Shown here one piece after another: positions 59,176-64,000 of a DNA stretch of 64,000 nt. The first letter of the stretch is position 1. The number at the start of each line of letters is the position of its first letter. The stretch is taken from the NCBI RefSeq assembly GCF_029626155.1, contig NZ_JARUBL010000001.1:124001-188000 (forward strand), written 5' to 3'. The notes beneath the pieces are model-generated. The model worked only from the letters and a program-made list of their open reading frames with translations. It did no database searches and had not been told where the DNA came from. The position numbers and the translations under genes are program-made. The DNA is from Solwaraspora sp. WMMD1047. Lineage in GTDB: Bacteria; Actinomycetota; Actinomycetes; Mycobacteriales; Micromonosporaceae.

Positions 59176-59973
59176 ATGGCTGACGCGATCGCCGCCGTGG
59201 TCGCCGCCGCCGTCGGCGCGTCACTCGGGCCGCCACTGCGGTCCCAGATCTTCCGGTACGCCGTGCCAGCCGGCGAGCCGTGGCGCACCGACTGCCCCCA
59301 CTGCGGCACCCAACTGGTCCACACTGGCCGGCCCGACCAGCCTGCGCCCGGCCAGCCTGGCGGGCTCGGCTGGTCGCGCCGGCCCAGGTGGTTGGCGGTG
59401 TCGCGGCCCACAGGTCGGTGCCCGGGTTGCGCGGAGCGGGTCGGTCCGCGTACCGGGGTGGTGGAGATCGTGGCGGCGACGGTGCTGGCGCTGCTCGCGT
59501 GGCGGGTGGACGACCCGTGGTCGTGGCCCGCGCTCGGCTGGATCGCCACGATCGGGGTGGTGCTGGCCTTCGTCGACATCGCCGTGCACCGGCTGCCGGA
59601 TCGGCTGACGCTGGCCGCCTTCGTCGGTGGCCTCGGGCTGTTCGGGATGGCGGCGCTGGCCGACGGTCGGGCCACCGAGCTGCGAACGGCGCTGGTCAGC
59701 GCGGTCGTGGTGGGGGTGGGTTACCTCGTGCTGGTGCTCGTCGCGCCGGCGGGGATGGGGCTGGGTGACGCGAAGGCCGCGTTCACCGTCGGGCTGGCGA
59801 CCGGGTGGTTCGGCTGGGCGGTGGCGTTCGTCGGAGCCGCCGCCGGCTTCGTCCTGGCCGGCTGCTACGCGACCGCGCTGCTCATCGCCCGCCGAGCCGG
59901 CCGCAAGGACCACATCCCACACGGCCCCTTCCTCCTCGCCGGCGCCCTCCTGGCGATCGCGCTCACCCGATGA
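59176..59973 (+). CDS. Prepilin peptidase (A24 family)
   Basis: A 265-residue membrane aspartic protease. The N-terminal part has two CxxC pairs (CPHC near residue 39, CPGC near residue 82), the zinc-binding pattern of the prepilin methyltransferase domain. Of the two catalytic aspartates, one is in VLAFVDIAVHRLPDRLT and the other in PAGMGLGDAKAAF (GxGD). Six to seven helices are visible. It should cleave the pilin-like proteins of the adjacent Tad operon. The gene is divergent from that operon. The ATG at 59176 has only a weak ribosome site. Confidence 0.9.
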   Translation: MADAIAAVVAAAVGASLGPPLRSQIFRYAVPAGEPWRTDCPHCGTQLVHTGRPDQPAPGQPGGLGWSRRPRWLAVSRPTGRCPGCAERVGPRTGVVEIVAATVLALLAWRVDDPWSWPALGWIATIGVVLAFVDIAVHRLPDRLTLAAFVGGLGLFGMAALADGRATELRTALVSAVVVGVGYLVLVLVAPAGMGLGDAKAAFTVGLATGWFGWAVAFVGAAAGFVLAGCYATALLIARRAGRKDHIPHGPFLLAGALLAIALTR

Positions 59974-60011
59974 ACCCAGGGGGCCGATCGCCACCAAGAT
60001 CTGCGGGCGGG

Positions 60012-60236
60012 TCAGGTGCCGAGGCGGGGGAAGGGGGTGGCGGAGAAGATGGTCTCCACCGGGACCTCGAAGTGGTGGGCGATGCGTAGGGCCAGGTGCA
60101 GGCTGGGGCTGAACTCGCCGCGTTCCAGGTAGCCCACGGTCTGGTAGTGCACGCCGAGCGCCTCGGCGAGCTGCCGGCGGGAGATGCCGCGCTCCGCGCG
60201 CAGCATCGCGATGCGGTTGTAGACCACCTCACTCAT
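60012..60236 (-). CDS. Small XRE-family regulator (HTH_3)
   Basis: A 74-residue protein made almost wholly of a helix-turn-helix: IAMLRAERGISRRQLAEALGVHYQTVGYLERGEFSPSLHLALRIAHHFEV. Short YozG/Cro-like proteins of this type often sit after ABC exporters in actinobacteria and regulate them. AGAGGG lies five bases before the ATG at 60234-60236. It is nine bases downstream of the permease gene on the same strand. Confidence 0.9.
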   Translation of the reverse strand: MSEVVYNRIAMLRAERGISRRQLAEALGVHYQTVGYLERGEFSPSLHLALRIAHHFEVPVETIFSATPFPRLGT

Positions 60237-60245
60237 GGCGCCCTC

Positions 60246-61097
60246 TCACATCGTCCGCTGCATGGCCTTCTCCCGCCGGGCCGCCACGCTGGACCCGGAC
60301 TCCCGCCGGGCCATCCGGCGCAGCACCCCCGGCGCCACGACCAGCCCCACCACCGCCCAGGCGCCGAGCACCAGCAGCGTTTCCAGATGTCGCCAGGACT
60401 GTCCGATCTCGACCACCGACAGGCTGGCCGGCAGCAGCGCGGAGCGCATCCCGAGCCCGAGCCAGTAGATCGGGAACACCTGCGCCACTCCCTGCAGCCA
60501 GCCCGGCAGGCTGGTGATCGGGTAGAAGATCCCGGAGGTGGCGATCAGGCCCATGATCGGCAGCATGATCAGGCCCATGTTGCGGGGGTTCGACAGCAGC
60601 GAGCCGAGGACCGCGCCGATCGGCATGGTGGCGACCATGCCGATCAGCAGCACCCAGGCCAGGGTCAACCAGCCGCCGGGGTTGCCCAGGTTCAGGCCGT
60701 CGAAGAGCAGCGCGCCCGGCACCAGCAGCAGCAGGATGCTGACCAGGGTCATCCCGGAGACCACCACGATCTTGCCGATCAGGTAGCCGAGCATCCCGTT
60801 GGGGGTCGCCTTGGCCCGCAGCAGGGTGCCGTCCTCCCGTTCGGTCACCAGCATCGACGCGATGCTGACCAGACCACCGAACGCCACCGTCATGCCGAGG
60901 GTGCTCGGCAGGGTCTGCGCGCCCAGTGAGAACTCCGTACCGGGCACCTTCGAGCCGCGCAGGAAGAACATCACCACCAGCAGGATCACCGTGGGGAAGA
61001 GGTATCCCCAGAGGGTCTCCGCGTTGGTGAAGGACTGCCGCAGCTCGATCCAGCCGCGCTGCTGGCCCGCCCGGGCCGCCGTCGCTATCGGGTTCAT
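60246..61097 (-). CDS. ABC-2 type transporter permease
   Basis: A 283-residue membrane protein with about six helices: YLFPTVILLVVMFFLRG, LGMTVAFGGLVSIASMLVTEREDGTLLRAKATP (conserved ABC-2 loop), VVSGMTLVSILLLLVPGALLF, WLTLAWVLLIGMVATMPIGAVLGSLL, IMLPIMGLIATSGIFYPITSLPGWL and a last helix. It pairs with the ATPase, whose stop it overlaps (ATGA), to form an exporter of drug or lipid type. Confidence 0.92.
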   Translation of the reverse strand: MNPIATAARAGQQRGWIELRQSFTNAETLWGYLFPTVILLVVMFFLRGSKVPGTEFSLGAQTLPSTLGMTVAFGGLVSIASMLVTEREDGTLLRAKATPNGMLGYLIGKIVVVSGMTLVSILLLLVPGALLFDGLNLGNPGGWLTLAWVLLIGMVATMPIGAVLGSLLSNPRNMGLIMLPIMGLIATSGIFYPITSLPGWLQGVAQVFPIYWLGLGMRSALLPASLSVVEIGQSWRHLETLLVLGAWAVVGLVVAPGVLRRMARRESGSSVAARREKAMQRTM

Positions 61098-62062
61098 CGG
61101 GCCTCCTCGAACGCCAGCGCGGCGGAGCCGCCGTGGCCGGCCTCGTGCTCGTACACCAGGGCCATGTAGGTGTCCTCCAGGCTGGCCCGGCGCACTTCCA
61201 GGTCGGTGATCTCCTCGCCGTGCTGCTGGAACAGCTCGCGGACGAACCTGGTGGCGTCGCTCGTCGAGTGGACGAACCGGTCGTCGCCCCGGCTCCAGCG
61301 CACCTCGGCGTCGGTGGCGATCCGGCGGGACAGCTGGTCCGCCGAGCCGCTGGCGATGATCCGGCCGCCGGCCAGGATGAGGATCCGGTCCGCCAGCTTC
61401 TCGGCCTCGTCCAGGTCGTGAGTGGTCAGCAGGATGGTGGTGTCGTCGGTGTCGGAGAGCCGGTGCACCAGGTCGTGGAACTCGCGCCGGGCGGCCGGGT
61501 CGAAGCCGGCGGTGGGCTCGTCCAGGAAGAGCACCTCCGGGCGGCCGACGATGCCGATCGCCACGTCCAGGCGGCGGCGCTGCCCACCGGAGAGCTGCCC
61601 GACCTTCTTGCCGGCGTGCGCGGTCAACCCGACCGCCTCCACCAGTTCGTCAGCGTCCCAGGGCCGGCGGATCCGCTCGGTGGAGTACGGGGCGTAGTAG
61701 GAGCCGAGGTGGGTCAGCAGCTCGCGGACCCGCCACTTGCTGTGGTCGCGCCAGGACTGCAGGACCACGCCGAGCCGGGCCCGCCAGCGTTCGTCGCCGT
61801 GGGCCGGGTCCACGCCGAGCACGCTGACCTGGCCGGCCGAGCGCATCCGGAAGCCCTCCAGGATCTCGATGGTCGTGGTCTTGCCGGCTCCGTTCGGGCC
61901 GAGTAGGGCCAGCACCTCGCCCCGCCCCGCGGTGAACGAGACGCCGTTGAGCACGTCCGTGGATCCGTACCGCATCCGCAGGTCGCGCACGTCGAGCGCC
62001 GCGCCCACGTCCGGCTGCGGCAGCGTACGCGGAGCGCTGCCGAGATCGTTGTCGACCGCCAC
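61094..62062 (-). CDS. ABC transporter ATP-binding protein (DrrA-like)
   Basis: A 322-residue ATPase with Walker A LLGPNGAGKTTTIEIL, Q-loop VVLQSW, signature LSGGQRRRLDVAIG, Walker B VLFLDEPTAGFDP and H-loop LLTTHDLDEAE. The C-terminal extension of about 100 residues (DAEVRWSRGDDRFV, LEVRRASLEDTYMALVYEH) is that of drug-export ATPases of the DrrA/CcmA group. The GTG at 62060-62062 has GGGAGG upstream. The frame is open earlier without similarity. It is first in a three-gene operon with permease and regulator. Confidence 0.92.
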   Translation of the reverse strand: MAVDNDLGSAPRTLPQPDVGAALDVRDLRMRYGSTDVLNGVSFTAGRGEVLALLGPNGAGKTTTIEILEGFRMRSAGQVSVLGVDPAHGDERWRARLGVVLQSWRDHSKWRVRELLTHLGSYYAPYSTERIRRPWDADELVEAVGLTAHAGKKVGQLSGGQRRRLDVAIGIVGRPEVLFLDEPTAGFDPAARREFHDLVHRLSDTDDTTILLTTHDLDEAEKLADRILILAGGRIIASGSADQLSRRIATDAEVRWSRGDDRFVHSTSDATRFVRELFQQHGEEITDLEVRRASLEDTYMALVYEHEAGHGGSAALAFEEAR

Positions 62063-62225
62063 TGACCCAATCCTCCCCGTCGTACTTCTGCCTCGGAAGA
62101 TAGCACTTATGCTACAGGTGGGCGCAACCGGGTTCCGCCGCCGCCGGCGGTCCGTTTGCTGTGGAGGGTGGCCGGGTAGTGATCGGCGTCCCTGAAAAGC
62201 ACCCCGACCTCCCAAGGAGCGAACC

Positions 62226-62375
62226 GTGTCGGTCCAGGCCGTGCTCTATCTGATCGCCATCATCCTCGTCGCGGTCTCCGCGCTGCCGTTGCGCCCGCGG
62301 GGCATCTCGCTGGCCCTGCTCGGCGCCGCCTTCGCCCTGCTGGCCTACGCCTGGCCGGTCCTCACCGACGGCTGA
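62226..62375 (+). CDS. 49-residue membrane protein
   Basis: A short gene with a clear AAGGAG seven bases before GTG 62226. The peptide has two hydrophobic helices, VLYLIAIILVAVSALPL and ISLALLGAAFALLAYAWPVL, joined by RPRG. Small membrane proteins of this shape are widespread in actinobacteria with no known role. It is divergent from the ABC operon and 116 bp before the Fn3-CBM2 gene. Confidence 0.7.
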   Translation: MSVQAVLYLIAIILVAVSALPLRPRGISLALLGAAFALLAYAWPVLTDG

Positions 62376-62491
62376 CCGGCGTCCGTCCGGCCCGGAATCG
62401 TCGATCTTTCGGCGCCGATCCCCGATAGCTATTGGTGAACCCTGACTGCATCGTTCATCATGAATATCTATCGACGGAAAGGTGAGACCCG

Positions 62492-63547
62492 ATGACGGAG
62501 AGGGACCGGTCGCCCGGTGGCCTGAACAGGTCCTGGGCGGGGGCCGCCGCGTCGGCCGCCGCCCTGGCCGTGCTCGCGGCGTTGGGCGGGGTCGGGGCGG
62601 CACCCGCCCACGCCGCCCAGGCCGACACCGAGCCGCCGAGCGCACCCGGCGCGATCGAGGTCGCGGAGATCAGCGAAACCCAGGTGCAGCTCATCTGGGC
62701 GGCGGCCACCGACAACGTCGGCGTCAGCCGGTACGAGGTGGTCCAGTTCACCGCCGACTACGGCATCGTGCGTAACACGCCCTCCAACAGCATCACCGTC
62801 ACCGGGCTCTACCCCTCCCAGACCTACACGTTCCACGTGCGGGCCTACGACGCCGCCGGCAACGGCTCGCGGTCCGCGTCGTCGCTGCGGCTGACCATGC
62901 CGCCCGGCGACGACCAGGCGCCGTCCGTGCCCGGCCAGCCCACCGTCACCAGCCTGGACGACACCTCGGTCACCCTGACCTGGCCCCGGTCGACCGACAA
63001 CATCTATGTGGCGCTCTACGAGGTGCTCCAGATCGACGACACCGGCAGCAAGGTGGTCGCGACCGCACCGCAGCACCCGCCCACCGGGCCGACCGCCCGG
63101 GTCGGCAACCTCAGCCCCGGGACGACCTACCGGTTCGCCGTCCGGGCGCGCGACGACGCCGGCAACTACTCGGCCACCTCCCAACCGGTCACCGTGACCA
63201 CCACCGGCGGCTCGACGGCGGGCTGCTCGATCGGCTACCGGATCGCCGGCGAGTGGAGCGGCGCCTTCCAGGCCGAGGTGCGGATCCACAACACCGGTTC
63301 GGTCGCGACAAACGGCTGGACGCTCACCTGGCGCTTCGCGGGCGGCCAGCGGATCCAGTACATGTGGGGCGGGGAACTGGTCGGTCAGGACAGCAGCGGC
63401 GTCACGATCCGCAACGCCAGCTGGAACGGGGCGATCCGTCCGGGCGGTGAAACCTCGATCGGGTTCGTCGCGACCCGGCCGGGCGCCAACGCGGCACCGA
63501 CCGCCTTCCAGCTCAACGGAGAGGAGTGTGCGCTGGCGGCCGGCTGA
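62492..63547 (+). CDS. Secreted Fn3-Fn3-CBM2 carbohydrate-binding protein
   Basis: A 351-residue exported protein. A signal peptide (residues about 16-42) is followed by two fibronectin type III domains (PPSAPGAIEVAEIS to LRLTMPP, and PSVPGQPTVTSLDD to TVTTTGG). The C-terminal family 2 carbohydrate-binding module spans about residues 244-348, with bordering cysteines (GCSIGYRI, GEECAL), NGWTLTWRF and NASWNGAIRPG carrying aromatic binding residues. No catalytic domain is present, so it probably binds cellulose or chitin or tethers other proteins. GAAAGGTGAG lies before the ATG. Confidence 0.88.
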   Translation: MTERDRSPGGLNRSWAGAAASAAALAVLAALGGVGAAPAHAAQADTEPPSAPGAIEVAEISETQVQLIWAAATDNVGVSRYEVVQFTADYGIVRNTPSNSITVTGLYPSQTYTFHVRAYDAAGNGSRSASSLRLTMPPGDDQAPSVPGQPTVTSLDDTSVTLTWPRSTDNIYVALYEVLQIDDTGSKVVATAPQHPPTGPTARVGNLSPGTTYRFAVRARDDAGNYSATSQPVTVTTTGGSTAGCSIGYRIAGEWSGAFQAEVRIHNTGSVATNGWTLTWRFAGGQRIQYMWGGELVGQDSSGVTIRNASWNGAIRPGGETSIGFVATRPGANAAPTAFQLNGEECALAAG

Positions 63548-63565
63548 CGGGTGCCCGGTTCGTGG

Positions 63566-64000
63566 TCATCCCTGGGCCCGGTAGATGTCGCGGAGCAGGC
63601 AGATCTCCGCGCCGTGGTGGATGGCCTCCCGGTTGATGTGCAGCACCAGCATGGCCAGGGGCGCGTCGGCGTACGGGCCCTCAGCGGGGCCGCACGGCCG
63701 GGCCAGACCGGTCGGGCCCAGCGCGCGTACGCCACCGATCCAGGTGGCGTACGCCGCGTCGAGCTGGCGCAGCGCCTCGTCGGCACTGCCGGCGTACGCG
63801 AAGATGTCGGGTTCGCAGGGCGGGCCGCCGAAGTGGTTGGCGCTGCGGAACCCGAAGACGTCGACGATGATGTGGCCCAGTCGCCAAGCGATGGTGGTGA
63901 CCGGCGGCGGGTTCGGCTCCGGCCGGGCGAACTCGATGACGTAATCGCCGGCCCCGTACGCGATCTCGGTCGGCACCTCGGCGCGGGGCCGCACGCTCCA
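63566..64000 (-). CDS. DinB-family protein, C-terminal part (runs off right edge)
   Basis: The visible 144 codons match the DinB/YfiT-like four-helix fold of actinobacteria: the opening WSVRPR continues into EVPTEIAYGAGDYVIEFA, PPPVTTIAWRLGHIIVDVFG with a metal-ligand histidine, ALRQLDAAYATWIGG, and LVLHINREAIHHGAEICLLRD with the second histidine site. A GTG at 63994 could be a start, but the codons before it (Trp-Ser) continue the family consensus, so the real start lies beyond base 64000. Such proteins are often thiol-dependent metalloenzymes; the function here is unknown. Confidence 0.87.
   Translation of the reverse strand, partial: WSVRPRAEVPTEIAYGAGDYVIEFARPEPNPPPVTTIAWRLGHIIVDVFGFRSANHFGGPPCEPDIFAYAGSADEALRQLDAAYATWIGGVRALGPTGLARPCGPAEGPYADAPLAMLVLHINREAIHHGAEICLLRDIYRAQG

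Overview
The window is about 64 kb of very GC-rich DNA. Start codons are often GTG, gene overlaps are mostly ATGA or GTGA, and the families present (LmbU, SARP, PF04672-type methyltransferases, Tad pili, a CrtE-CrtI-Idi-MerR operon) are actinobacterial. My best guess is a Micromonospora-like member of the Micromonosporaceae. The genus is inferred from gene content and not proven.

Bases 1-24,614 are the right-hand part of a biosynthetic gene cluster for a glycosylated natural product. The cluster runs off the left edge. It encodes a dTDP-deoxysugar pathway (RmlA, NDP-hexose 2,3-dehydratase, 3-ketoreductase, an iron-sulfur 3-dehydratase of the E1/SpnQ type, a TylB-type 3-aminotransferase, an N,N-dimethyltransferase and a 4-ketoreductase). 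Four related EryCIII/DesVII-type glycosyltransferases are present. There is a fatty acyl-AMP ligase and a small carrier-like protein whose phosphopantetheine serine is replaced by histidine. A plus-strand operon encodes a KAS II ketosynthase, an ACP, a shortened adenylating enzyme, a Sam8-like tyrosine ammonia-lyase, a FabG-type ketoreductase and a GT39-type membrane protein. The regulators are an LmbU homologue and a large SARP. The likely product carries several deoxysugars, at least one a dimethylamino sugar, and a p-coumaroyl-derived or acyl piece. The aglycone synthase is not in the window.

Bases 24,714-26,256 are a complete IS4-type insertion sequence with 18-bp terminal inverted repeats and a 10-bp target duplication. 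Bases 26.3-30 kb hold small genes, a possible decayed gene, an unlisted 55-residue zinc-ribbon gene and a minus-strand tRNA-Glu, tRNA-Asp, tRNA-Phe array with a terminator.

Bases 30-37.7 kb hold a polysaccharide deacetylase and a carotenoid locus. On the minus strand, crtE, crtI, idi and a B12-domain MerR regulator form an operon. Divergent to it are crtB and a DNA photolyase. This layout suggests a light-responsive unit.

Bases 37.9-48.8 kb are mixed: a sortase-anchored LAFTG protein, a flavin disulfide oxidoreductase, an ECF sigma factor with a SnoaL-like tail, two MFS exporters, a tandem pair of methyltransferases sharing a 290-bp identical core, an NAD-dependent epimerase and a Rieske/DUF2231 protein. 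Several convergent gene pairs are separated by perfect or near-perfect hairpins.

Bases 48.9-60 kb are a Tad (Flp-type) pilus locus: a 12-gene minus-strand operon and a divergent prepilin peptidase. The right end has an ABC exporter with an XRE regulator, a 49-residue membrane protein, a secreted Fn3-CBM2 protein and a DinB-family gene cut by the right edge.
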